Assembly (NCBI GenBank): GCA_015655115.1
Contig: JAATFQ010000073.1
Span: 1 to 61,964 of the forward strand
Origin: Sphingobacteriales bacterium
Lineage (GTDB): Bacteria; Bacteroidota; Bacteroidia; Sphingobacteriales; Sphingobacteriaceae
Direction: 5' to 3'
Length of the DNA: 61,964 nucleotides
The translations under genes were made by a program, and so were the position numbers. The notes below the pieces were generated by a model that saw only the letters and a program-made list of their open reading frames with translations, was not told where the DNA came from and ran no database searches. This document shows, in pieces, positions 9,508-18,092 of this stretch (position 1 is its first letter; the number at the start of each line of letters is the position of its first letter).

Positions 9508-10713
9508 ATGGATGAAGTTTCAAACTTATTATTTAGAAAACTGATAAATAATGAGTGTTCTAGCGAAGAAATAGATGAGATTATAGCTCTTCTGGCTATG
9601 AATGACGATAAATCTGTATTTGATGATCTCATTCTTGCTCAGCTTACTCAAAGAGTAAATTCTGTTGACCTTTCAGAAGATGTGCGTCTGGCATTGAATG
9701 AGCGTTTTAAAAATATCGTTAATGCAGACTACAATCAACCCTTTTATCCTATAATTCGTAAGAAATCATCCCTGCTTACTATGCTGCGGATTTCTGCTGT
9801 TGCAGCGGCTATTATGGTCATATTTGCAATAGCACTGTTGTTCAACAAGACTTCCGGCATAAATCAAAAATTAATTCATCAAACAGCTAAGGATGCCGCT
9901 CCAGGGAAAGACGCTGCGGTGTTGACCCTCGCTAACGGAAGGAAAATAATATTGAATGAAAGTGCTAATGGGGAGCTTGCCAAACAAGCAGGGATTCGCA
10001 TCACCAAAGCTGCTGATGGGAAGCTTATCTATCATATTGATAACACGAATACAACATCGGCTAAGGCCAGCGAACTTTATAATACGATATCTACACCCCG
10101 GGGAGGTCAATACCAGGTGAACTTACCAGACGGTAGCCAGGTCTGGCTGAATTCAGCTTCTTCTATAAAATTTCCGATGTTATTCACTACCGTTGGCAGG
10201 CGTAATATCAGGCTTACAGGGGAAGCCTATTTCGAGGTGGCTAAAGATAAAAAGCGTCCTTTTGTTGTTACCACAGACAAACAATCCATTGAGGTATTGG
10301 GTACTCATTTCGATGTCTCTTCTTATGATGATGACGCATTTACCAGAACTACCTTGCTGGAAGGAACTGTTAAAATCACTGCTGGCGTGCATACTTCAGT
10401 TCTGAAGCCCGGACAACAGGCAGATGTATCAGCATCCATCAGTGTTTCGAATGTGGACACTGAAATTGCTGTAGCCTGGAAAAACGGCTATTTTCATTTC
10501 GACGATGAAAAGCTGGAAAGTGTAATGAAGAAAATTTCACGGTGGTACGACCTGGATGTAGAATATAAAGACCCTTCCTTAAAAAATGAACTTTTTGCAG
10601 CTTATAGTACCCGTTTCGCAAATGTTTCTAAACTATTAAAACTGATGAACCAGGTTGGGGATATGTCCTTTGAACTGGACGGCAAGACCATATTGATCTC
10701 AAGAAAGAAATAG
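9508..10713 (+). CDS. FecR-type anti-sigma factor
   Basis: This inner-membrane protein of about 401 residues holds the ECF sigma factor inactive until the cognate SusC signals through its STN domain. The N-terminal cytoplasmic part is about 90 residues. One membrane segment lies at about 93-112 (ISAVAAAIMVIFAIALLF). The periplasmic FecR domain is at about 194-294 (STPRGGQYQVNLPDGSQVWL, GEAYFEVAKD). A C-terminal DUF4974-type domain follows (FHFDDEKLESVMKKISRWYD to the end), which is the part expected to touch the STN domain. A GTG at 9490 is an alternative start adding six residues. It stands between the sigma gene and the STN-bearing susC, the usual order. Confidence 0.92.
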   Translation: MDEVSNLLFRKLINNECSSEEIDEIIALLAMNDDKSVFDDLILAQLTQRVNSVDLSEDVRLALNERFKNIVNADYNQPFYPIIRKKSSLLTMLRISAVAAAIMVIFAIALLFNKTSGINQKLIHQTAKDAAPGKDAAVLTLANGRKIILNESANGELAKQAGIRITKAADGKLIYHIDNTNTTSAKASELYNTISTPRGGQYQVNLPDGSQVWLNSASSIKFPMLFTTVGRRNIRLTGEAYFEVAKDKKRPFVVTTDKQSIEVLGTHFDVSSYDDDAFTRTTLLEGTVKITAGVHTSVLKPGQQADVSASISVSNVDTEIAVAWKNGYFHFDDEKLESVMKKISRWYDLDVEYKDPSLKNELFAAYSTRFANVSKLLKLMNQVGDMSFELDGKTILISRKK

Positions 10714-10937
10714 TCAGTGACAGTTTGTATTTAACTTTTAAATAGTATAAAAAACGAATCAAAACTAAACCGATAATCAAAACCTAAATTCTTATGAACC
10801 AGCAACAGAATTCCACGTAACGGTACAAAAAAGGGTTTGCAATGAAAATCAGGAACACTCGCGATGTCCCTGATTCAATCTGATCAACCTAAATGCAAAA
10901 TTGTCCTCCACATTATTAAATTTTAACAGACATATAA

Positions 10938-13900
10938 ATGTATAAAAATTTTACAATAAACTTTTGTAAGCCTTCTGGCTACGTAAAGAAATTCCTGCTC
11001 GTTATGAAGCTTATTACATTGTTCCTCTTTGCTGTATTTATGCAGGTGAGTGCCGCTGGTTTTGGCCAGCGGATTAACTTCACTCAGAAAAATGCAAGTC
11101 TGAAACAGGTATTTAAAGAAATTAATAAACAAACGGGTTACAGTGTGTTCTGGTCTCCGGAACTGATCAAAAACTTAAAAGGCAAAGACGTCAGTTTCAT
11201 TAATACTCCTATTGATGAAGTGCTCGATATCTGCTTTAAGAACCTTCCGCTGAGTTATATTATTGATGATAAAAATGTCATCATTAAAGATAAACCTGCA
11301 GCATTTACTCCTATTCATAAAGTGACTGTGAAAGGCAAAATCACAGACGAAAAAGGATTGCCAATTCCGGGTGCAGGTATTAATCTGAAAGGTTCTACAA
11401 CCGGAACTGCTTCAGACACAAATGGTAACTATGCGATTGTAGTGCCCGATGGTGGCGGTACACTGGTATTTACATTTGTGGGATATACCACGCAGGAATT
11501 AGTAATTAACAACCGTACACAGATCGATGTGAGTATGAAGCCTGATGTTAAAGCATTAAGCGAGGTTGTTGTGATAGCTTACGGAACACAAAAAAAGGCA
11601 AATCTTACAGGCGCTATCAGTTCTATAAAGGGCGATGATCTTATATCGAAGCCAGTAGGGCAAGTTTCAGCAGCCTTACAGGGAGCGGCTTCAGGAGTTA
11701 CCGTAGTACAGAGTGGGGGTCAGCCGGGAAAAGATATGGCAACGATCCGTATTCGTGGAATTGGTACATTAAATAACAACAATCCACTGGTTTTAGTAGA
11801 TGGAGTACAAACAGACATGAATAATGTTGATGCTAATGATATTGCATCAATGTCTGTGTTAAAAGATGCTGCAGCTTCATCAATTTATGGCGTTCGTGCT
11901 GCAAATGGGGTAGTATTGATTACAACTAAAAGAGGAACAACAGAAAAAACAAGTGTTTCTTATTCTAATTACTTTGGCTGGCAAAATCCAGCACGCTTGT
12001 CGCAGTATGTCGGTGCACAGAAGTTTATGAATCTTGCAAATTTGTTGTATACCAATTCGGGTGGGGGTGCAGTTTATTCTGATGCACAAATTGCCCAGTA
12101 TGATAATCCGAATCGTGACCTCAATGAATATCCTGATAATTATTGGTTAGATAAAGTGTTGACCGGTAGTGGTTTTCAGCAGCAACATAGTGTAGCAATA
12201 GCGGGGGGGACAGAGAAAAATCAATATCGCTTCTCTACCAATTATTTCGATCAGTCCGGACTGGTTAAAAATATGGACTTCGACCGCTTAACTGTCCGTT
12301 TGAATACAGACTCCAAAATCAGTAATAAGTTGGATTTCAGTGCAGATATATCAGCTAATATTTCGGGACAGAAAGAGCCTGAAGGTACCGATGGATCGGC
12401 CTGGTATCAATTTAGTCAGGCTGCAATAGCTAATCCTTTGAGTGTTGACAAATATACGGATGGCACCTGGGCTACTTTACGCGGTGATCAGAATCCTGTA
12501 CGTTTACAGCAAGAAGGTGGTTTGTATGACAATAAGAAGAACCTCTTTATCGGTAACTTTAAACTCACCTATAAGGTTATAGATGGCTTAACAATTTCCG
12601 CCCTGGCTTCGGATAATTATCAGACTACAAATAATAGCGCTAACAGAAAAGCATTGGATTATATTAATTATGGTTCAGCTGATAAGGAAATAATTACGAA
12701 AGGAACAAACAGTATAGCTAAAGAACAGACCAGTTACTGGATGCAAAATTATCAGGCACTGGTAAATTATAAGAAAACTTTTGGTAAACATGCCCTTGCT
12801 TTCCTTGGCGGTGCATCCAGGCTAAGTGAAGACTATGATTATCTGTATGCCTACCGCAATAACATTACCGATGGTAGCTTAACTGAAATTGATGCTGGAC
12901 AATCAAGTACTGCAACCAACAGAGGTAACTCCACCAGCTATTTGCTTTTATCTTATTTTGGAAGGTTTAACTATTCTTACGACGATAAATATCTGTTTGA
13001 AGCCAATATTCGTCGCGACGGTTCTTCTCGTTTTCCTAAAGGGTCCAACTGGGGATGGTTCCCTTCATTCTCTGCAGGATGGAACATTGCGAAGGAAGAT
13101 TTTATGAAAAATACTTCGTGGATACAGGAACTGAAATTAAGAGGGTCCTGGGGTAAGTTAGGAAATGATAATCCTTTGGTCGGTCAATCGGCAACAGTTG
13201 CAAATTATCCCTACCAGTCTACCTTCGGTTACAATAACAATTACCCATTTGGCGGTTCCCTGGTATCTGTCGCAGGTCAGTCACAATATACAAACTCCGG
13301 CTTAGGATGGGAAACTACAACCATGGCAGATGTAGGATTAGACCTGACAGTACTACAGAACAAATTGAGGTTCACATTTGATTACTATAACAAAACTACA
13401 GACGATATGCTGTATATGCTGAAAATTCCTGCAACGGTAGGTTTTGATCCCTCCTACCAGAATGCAGGGAGTATGCAAAATAAAGGTTTTGAGTTTAGTG
13501 TAAACTATTCAGGAAGTATTGGTACTGATTTTAAATATACTGTTGGTGGTAATATCTCTGACGTGAAAAGTAAAGTGAAGGATATTAGAAGTGCTGATCT
13601 ACTGAGTACTGACAATAATCTCAATACTACAGGTATTATTGCCGGGTATCCAATCAATGGTTACTTTGGTTACCAAACAGAAGGCATCTTTCAATCTGCT
13701 GCGGAAGTAGCTGCACATGCTACGCAAACAGCAGGTGTAACTTCTGCAGGTGATTTGATTTACAAAGATCAAAATGGCGATGGAGTAATTAATTCGCTGG
13801 ATAGAGTTTATCTGGGTAGTGATATCCCACGTTATACCTATGGATTTAATCTTGGGGCCAGTTATAAAGGATTTGATTTTTCTGCCTTACTACAGGGGGT

Positions 13901-14291
13901 AGCAAAAGTAGATATCAGTACATTGGCTATTGAAAAAGCACCTTTAAGCTCAGATGGTAATTTTAAAGCAATTCATGAAGATAGCTGGACGCCAACAAAT
14001 ACAGATGCAGCATTCCCAAGATTAATCAGGACTAACCTGAATTATGTGTCTTCCTCCTACTGGGTAAAAAGCGGAGCTTATATGCGACTTAAGAATGTAC
14101 AGTTAGGCTATACTATTCAACCATCTATTATCAGTAAAATAGGGTTGTCTAAACTCAGAATATATGCATCCGGACAAAATCTCCTCACTTTCAGTAAGCT
14201 TGCCAGCGACATCGATCCAGAGTCGCCCAATGACAATCGTTACTATCCGCAAGTGAAGACTTATACCATTGGTTTAAATGCAAATTTTTAA
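10938..14291 (+). CDS. SusC-type TonB-dependent transporter with STN signalling domain (PUL 2)
   Basis: This 1117-residue outer-membrane transporter also acts as a sensor. After the signal peptide (cleavage near AAGFGQ) comes an STN domain at about residues 47-108 (NASLKQVFKEINKQTGYSVFW, SFINTPIDEVLDICF). A carboxypeptidase-regulatory-like domain follows (VTVKGKITDEKGLPIPG), then a plug (IASMSVLKDAAASSIYGVRA) and a barrel ending in Phe. The STN domain explains the FecI/FecR pair upstream. It is 130 residues longer than the PUL 1 SusC, which lacks STN. The 224-nt leader upstream contains only weak short hairpins. susD starts 10 nt after the stop. Confidence 0.94.
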   Translation: MYKNFTINFCKPSGYVKKFLLVMKLITLFLFAVFMQVSAAGFGQRINFTQKNASLKQVFKEINKQTGYSVFWSPELIKNLKGKDVSFINTPIDEVLDICFKNLPLSYIIDDKNVIIKDKPAAFTPIHKVTVKGKITDEKGLPIPGAGINLKGSTTGTASDTNGNYAIVVPDGGGTLVFTFVGYTTQELVINNRTQIDVSMKPDVKALSEVVVIAYGTQKKANLTGAISSIKGDDLISKPVGQVSAALQGAASGVTVVQSGGQPGKDMATIRIRGIGTLNNNNPLVLVDGVQTDMNNVDANDIASMSVLKDAAASSIYGVRAANGVVLITTKRGTTEKTSVSYSNYFGWQNPARLSQYVGAQKFMNLANLLYTNSGGGAVYSDAQIAQYDNPNRDLNEYPDNYWLDKVLTGSGFQQQHSVAIAGGTEKNQYRFSTNYFDQSGLVKNMDFDRLTVRLNTDSKISNKLDFSADISANISGQKEPEGTDGSAWYQFSQAAIANPLSVDKYTDGTWATLRGDQNPVRLQQEGGLYDNKKNLFIGNFKLTYKVIDGLTISALASDNYQTTNNSANRKALDYINYGSADKEIITKGTNSIAKEQTSYWMQNYQALVNYKKTFGKHALAFLGGASRLSEDYDYLYAYRNNITDGSLTEIDAGQSSTATNRGNSTSYLLLSYFGRFNYSYDDKYLFEANIRRDGSSRFPKGSNWGWFPSFSAGWNIAKEDFMKNTSWIQELKLRGSWGKLGNDNPLVGQSATVANYPYQSTFGYNNNYPFGGSLVSVAGQSQYTNSGLGWETTTMADVGLDLTVLQNKLRFTFDYYNKTTDDMLYMLKIPATVGFDPSYQNAGSMQNKGFEFSVNYSGSIGTDFKYTVGGNISDVKSKVKDIRSADLLSTDNNLNTTGIIAGYPINGYFGYQTEGIFQSAAEVAAHATQTAGVTSAGDLIYKDQNGDGVINSLDRVYLGSDIPRYTYGFNLGASYKGFDFSALLQGVAKVDISTLAIEKAPLSSDGNFKAIHEDSWTPTNTDAAFPRLIRTNLNYVSSSYWVKSGAYMRLKNVQLGYTIQPSIISKIGLSKLRIYASGQNLLTFSKLASDIDPESPNDNRYYPQVKTYTIGLNANF

Positions 14292-14301
14292 AAGTAAAGA
14301 C

Positions 14302-15888
14302 ATGAAAAGAATTCAATATATAATTGTAGCAGTAGCATTTATGACTATCAGCTTCTCTGCATGTAAAAAAGATGCATTAGATAAACAGCCGACCGATGGT
14401 ACATCTAGCGCTAACTATTGGAAGACAGAGGAGAATGCCGTGCAGGCTACAAGTAATGTGTACCGTTATCTGGGCGACTTTTGGGACAGAATATTTTTAT
14501 CTGGTGGCACTGATGATACTTTCTCCTGGAGCAATTGGCCTTCTGACATTTTGTATGCCGCAAATGGTACAGCCACTGCCAGCACTGGAGTTTTTAATCA
14601 CTACTGGACAAATTTTTATAAGATGATCGGAGCCGCAAACAACGTACTTGATAATATTAACAAAGTAAGCGGGATGTCTGACGAGATGAGAAACAGGCTG
14701 AGTGGTGAGGCCCGGTTCTTGCGTGCCTACGCTTATCAGCAACTTATCGGTATGTACGGTGATGTTCCCCTAGTTACCCATGTACAGAAAGTTGAAGAAT
14801 TTATGGTTGTGCGCACACCACGCGCGCAGGTAGCAGATTTTATTGTTAAAGAACTGGATACAATAGCCAATTATTTACCGGTAACTTACGAAGCTGCGGA
14901 TGCAGGCAGGGTTACTAAAGGTGCCGCTTTGGCTTTAAAAGCAAGAACCTATTTATATGAAAATGATTGGGCAAATGCCGCTACCGCTGCTAAGGCAGTA
15001 ATGGATATGTCTAAATATACGATTGATAACAATTATTTAAGCTTATTCAATGGTGACAATAAGAATAGTTCGGAGATTATTCTCTCAGGGCGCTATATTG
15101 CTAATACTTATACTAATGGTACTGCTACATGGGTAGGAGGGCCATCTCTTGGAGGATGGTCGCAAGTAGTACCTTTGCAAAGTCTTGTAGATGAGTATGA
15201 ATGTACTGATGGAAATACGATTGATACATCTCCTTTGTATAATGCCAGCACTCCCTTCAATAACCGTGATCCACGATTAAAATTAACTATTGTTGTTCCT
15301 GGAACTGTTGTAAATGGAATCACTATTGACGTTACGGCTAAGAATTCAATTGATGGATTAGGAAAAAATAACGGTTCGTTTAGTGGATATTATTATAAAA
15401 AATATATCCCTACGGTGATCTCTGGAAATTATGATAATAACTCATACAATGATATCGTTCTGATCCGTTATGCAGAAATCTTACTGACCTATGCAGAAGC
15501 TAAAGTTGAAGCCGGACAAATTGATCAGTCTGTATATGATGCAATTAACCAGGTAAGAGGTCGTACAGGAGTCAACATGCCTGCAATTACTTCAGCCAAA
15601 GCATCCACTCAGGCAGCATTGAGAGCAATCATACACAGAGAAAGACGTGTTGAGTTCCCGCTTGAAGATAATCGCTTATTTGATATCCGCAGATGGAAAA
15701 TCGCCGAAACAGTGATGCCTGGTAATGTATATGGAATCTTAAATAATTTCGATAGCGGGAGGGCAGATTTTGGTTCCCATGTCCTGGTAGAAAAACGCTC
15801 ATTTAATGTGAAGCGCGATTACTTGTGGGCAATTCCGCAAAATGATATGGACCTTAATAAAAACCTGGTTCAGAATCCAGGCTGGTAA
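14302..15888 (+). CDS. SusD/RagB-family glycan-binding lipoprotein (PUL 2)
   Basis: This 528-residue lipoprotein partners the STN-bearing SusC. I placed the start at the ATG 10 nt after susC. An upstream in-frame ATG at 14278 overlaps susC and would precede the signal peptide with an unneeded segment. The lipobox ends in ISFSAC followed by KK. N-terminal SusD-like features include RLSGEARFLRAYAYQQLIGMYG. C-terminal RagB features include IRYAEILLTYAEAKVEAGQ, HRERRVEFPLEDNRLFDIRRW and a final NPGW. It is predicted to sit on the cell surface and bind the glycan processed by the GH35, GH20 and GH29 enzymes encoded next. Confidence 0.94.
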   Translation: MKRIQYIIVAVAFMTISFSACKKDALDKQPTDGTSSANYWKTEENAVQATSNVYRYLGDFWDRIFLSGGTDDTFSWSNWPSDILYAANGTATASTGVFNHYWTNFYKMIGAANNVLDNINKVSGMSDEMRNRLSGEARFLRAYAYQQLIGMYGDVPLVTHVQKVEEFMVVRTPRAQVADFIVKELDTIANYLPVTYEAADAGRVTKGAALALKARTYLYENDWANAATAAKAVMDMSKYTIDNNYLSLFNGDNKNSSEIILSGRYIANTYTNGTATWVGGPSLGGWSQVVPLQSLVDEYECTDGNTIDTSPLYNASTPFNNRDPRLKLTIVVPGTVVNGITIDVTAKNSIDGLGKNNGSFSGYYYKKYIPTVISGNYDNNSYNDIVLIRYAEILLTYAEAKVEAGQIDQSVYDAINQVRGRTGVNMPAITSAKASTQAALRAIIHRERRVEFPLEDNRLFDIRRWKIAETVMPGNVYGILNNFDSGRADFGSHVLVEKRSFNVKRDYLWAIPQNDMDLNKNLVQNPGW

Positions 15889-15909
15889 TCCGTAAAAAAA
15901 TTAATATCC

Positions 15910-15973
15910 GCGGGTAAAGGTTTATAACGTTAATTATTTTATGTCGAATAATAACAATTAAATCTTTATCCGC
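15910..15973 (+). terminator. Weak hairpin between susD and GH35 gene
   Basis: A 10-bp stem with one G-U pair (arms 15910-15919 and 15964-15973) and a long loop is followed by TTTTTT. The 200-nt gap holds nothing else I recognise. Partial termination here could lower enzyme expression relative to SusC/SusD. Confidence 0.35.
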
Positions 15974-16090
15974 TTTTTTATAAAAAGACAACCTATTTTT
16001 ATTTAACGAACCTGACAGGACTAATAAATACGATGTACATGGATAATACTAATTCTCAAAGGCTCATCCAACAATAGAAAACGAAAATAA

Positions 16091-18076
16091 ATGAAACTAC
16101 CTGCTGTAACTTTCCACAAAGGCCTCTGCGCTGCACTTTATAATGCGGTATATAACGCACTCTTTAATGCCTTTCAAAAGGTTCTATATGTTGCTCCGTT
16201 CTATATTGCTCTGCTATCCTTAAATATGAACCTGTATGCACAGAAAGCTACCCATAAATTTGAATTGGGCGATTCTACCTTTATGCTGGATGGTAAGCCT
16301 TTACAGATGATATCTGGAGAAATGCATTGCGCACGAATTCCTAAAGAATACTGGCGTGACCGTATGAAGATGGCAAAAGCGATGGGTCTAAATACCATCG
16401 GGACTTATGTGTTCTGGAATGCCCATGAGGCCATACAGGGGAAATACGATTTCAGCGGCAACAATAACATCGCTGAGTTTGTGAAGATCGCGCAGGAAGA
16501 AGGCTTATGGGTAGTGATGAGGCCCAGCCCTTATGCATGTGCAGAATGGGAATTTGGTGGTTATCCATGGTGGCTGTTAAAAGACAGTACGCTGAAAGTA
16601 CGCAGCAAGGATCCCAAATTTATTGATGCCTATAAAAAATACATCGGCCAGCTGGCAAAACAATTAGTGCCCTTGCAGGTTACCCATGGTGGCAATATCC
16701 TTATGGTACAGATAGAGAACGAGTATGGTTCTTATAGTGACGATAAGAGTTATATGGATCTTAACCGCAAGATCTTCCGCGACGCCGGTTTTGACGGTGT
16801 GCTGTTCACCTGCGATGGTGCAGACCAGATGCCTAAAGGTTACCTGCCCGGATATCTGCCTGCCGTAAATGGGTTAGAAGACCCTGTGCAGGTGAAAAGC
16901 CTGATCAATAAATATCATGAAGGTAAAGGACCTTATTATGTGGCCGAATGGTACCCAGGTTGGTTTGACCATTGGGGCGAGAAACATGCACACGTGTCTG
17001 CAGATGAATCGGCAAAAAAACTGGATGCCATTTTAGGCGCAGGCATTTCGATAAACATGTATATGTTCCATGGCGGTACAACGCGTGATTTCATGAATGG
17101 TGCCAATATGAATAAGACCGAAGCTTACGCCCCGCAGGTATCAAGTTATGATTATGACTCCCCACTAGACGAAGCAGGCAATCCTACAGAAAAATTCCTC
17201 AGGTTCAGGGAAGTGATTGCTAAACATCTGCCCTCCGGTTTTAAGCTGCCCGCTGTTCCTGTGAAGAAAAGGACGGTAGCCATTAAAGATATTCAGCTGG
17301 ACAGCTTTAGTCCTGTGTTTAGTCAATTGCCGAAGGCCATAATTTCGAAAAGGCCCCTCAGTTTTGAAGAGATCAACCAGGCTTACGGTTTTGTATTATA
17401 TAGGACCCATATCTCTAAAGCTGGGCTACTTAAAGTTAAAGAGCTCAGAGATTATGCAACTATTTATATCAATGGAAAGCAGGTGGGTACCTTAGACAGA
17501 AGGATGGCTAAAGATTCACTGGTATTACAGGGTATTGCTAAAGATGCTGTCCTTGATATCCTGGTAGAAAATAATGGCAGGATTAATTATGGTCCCTATC
17601 TCACTGACAACAGGCATGGCATCACTAAAGAGGTGTTATTGGATGGAACCGGTGTTGAGAATTGGGAAATCTATAGTTTGCCGTTCACAAATTTAGATAG
17701 ATGGAAGTTTTCTGCTGATAATAGCGCTGCTGCTCACACCAATGCCTCTGCTCGTAACAATTCTTCTGCTCTTACCATTTCTGCAAATTCAGCGATTGCT
17801 GTACAACCTGCATTATACAAGGGTACATTTAAATTAACTGATGTTGCAGACACCTACCTGGATATGCGACCCTTTGGTAAAGGATTTGTCTTTTTAAATG
17901 GCCATAATCTTGGAAAATATTGGCAGATAGGAGCACAGCAGACCATTTATGTACCTGCTGTATGGCTTAATAAAGGAAAAAATGAAATTGTGGTGTTTGA
18001 TCAGTTGAAATCCGGACATAGGCAGATTTCTACATTGAGCGATCCAATTCTTGACAGTGTTGCAGTGGTAAAATAG
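16091..18076 (+). CDS. GH35 beta-galactosidase
   Basis: This 661-residue exported glycoside hydrolase of family 35 releases terminal beta-linked galactose. The signature IPKEYWRDRMKMAKAMGLN followed by TYVFWNAHE begins the TIM barrel. The acid/base is Glu211 (QIENEYGS) and the nucleophile is Glu286 (VAEWYPGW). After the barrel (to about residue 385) come beta-rich domains, including one near the end (MRPFGKGFVFLNGHNLGKYW) typical of GH35 jelly rolls. The N-terminus is odd: about 50 residues precede the mature part, including an A-[LV]-[YF]-N tetrapeptide repeat, before a hydrophobic stretch ending in LYAQ. GH20 and GH29 genes follow within 16 and 3 nt, so the three are clearly one transcript. 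Confidence 0.94.
   Translation: MKLPAVTFHKGLCAALYNAVYNALFNAFQKVLYVAPFYIALLSLNMNLYAQKATHKFELGDSTFMLDGKPLQMISGEMHCARIPKEYWRDRMKMAKAMGLNTIGTYVFWNAHEAIQGKYDFSGNNNIAEFVKIAQEEGLWVVMRPSPYACAEWEFGGYPWWLLKDSTLKVRSKDPKFIDAYKKYIGQLAKQLVPLQVTHGGNILMVQIENEYGSYSDDKSYMDLNRKIFRDAGFDGVLFTCDGADQMPKGYLPGYLPAVNGLEDPVQVKSLINKYHEGKGPYYVAEWYPGWFDHWGEKHAHVSADESAKKLDAILGAGISINMYMFHGGTTRDFMNGANMNKTEAYAPQVSSYDYDSPLDEAGNPTEKFLRFREVIAKHLPSGFKLPAVPVKKRTVAIKDIQLDSFSPVFSQLPKAIISKRPLSFEEINQAYGFVLYRTHISKAGLLKVKELRDYATIYINGKQVGTLDRRMAKDSLVLQGIAKDAVLDILVENNGRINYGPYLTDNRHGITKEVLLDGTGVENWEIYSLPFTNLDRWKFSADNSAAAHTNASARNNSSALTISANSAIAVQPALYKGTFKLTDVADTYLDMRPFGKGFVFLNGHNLGKYWQIGAQQTIYVPAVWLNKGKNEIVVFDQLKSGHRQISTLSDPILDSVAVVK
16133..16168 (+). 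repeat. Three 12-nt tandem repeats in the GH35 signal region
   Basis: Three imperfect copies of a 12-nt unit (GCACTTTATAAT-like) encode ALYN, AVYN and ALFN. Being in-frame, copy number changes would lengthen the exported leader without breaking the gene. Confidence 0.6.
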
Positions 18077-18092
18077 ATTCGAAACAAAATCC

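Noticed and set aside
10714..10937. Riboswitch or leader peptide before the STN-type susC
   Set aside because: Only short weak stems (AATCAGG with CCTGATT) and a tiny eight-codon frame are seen, not enough for a call.
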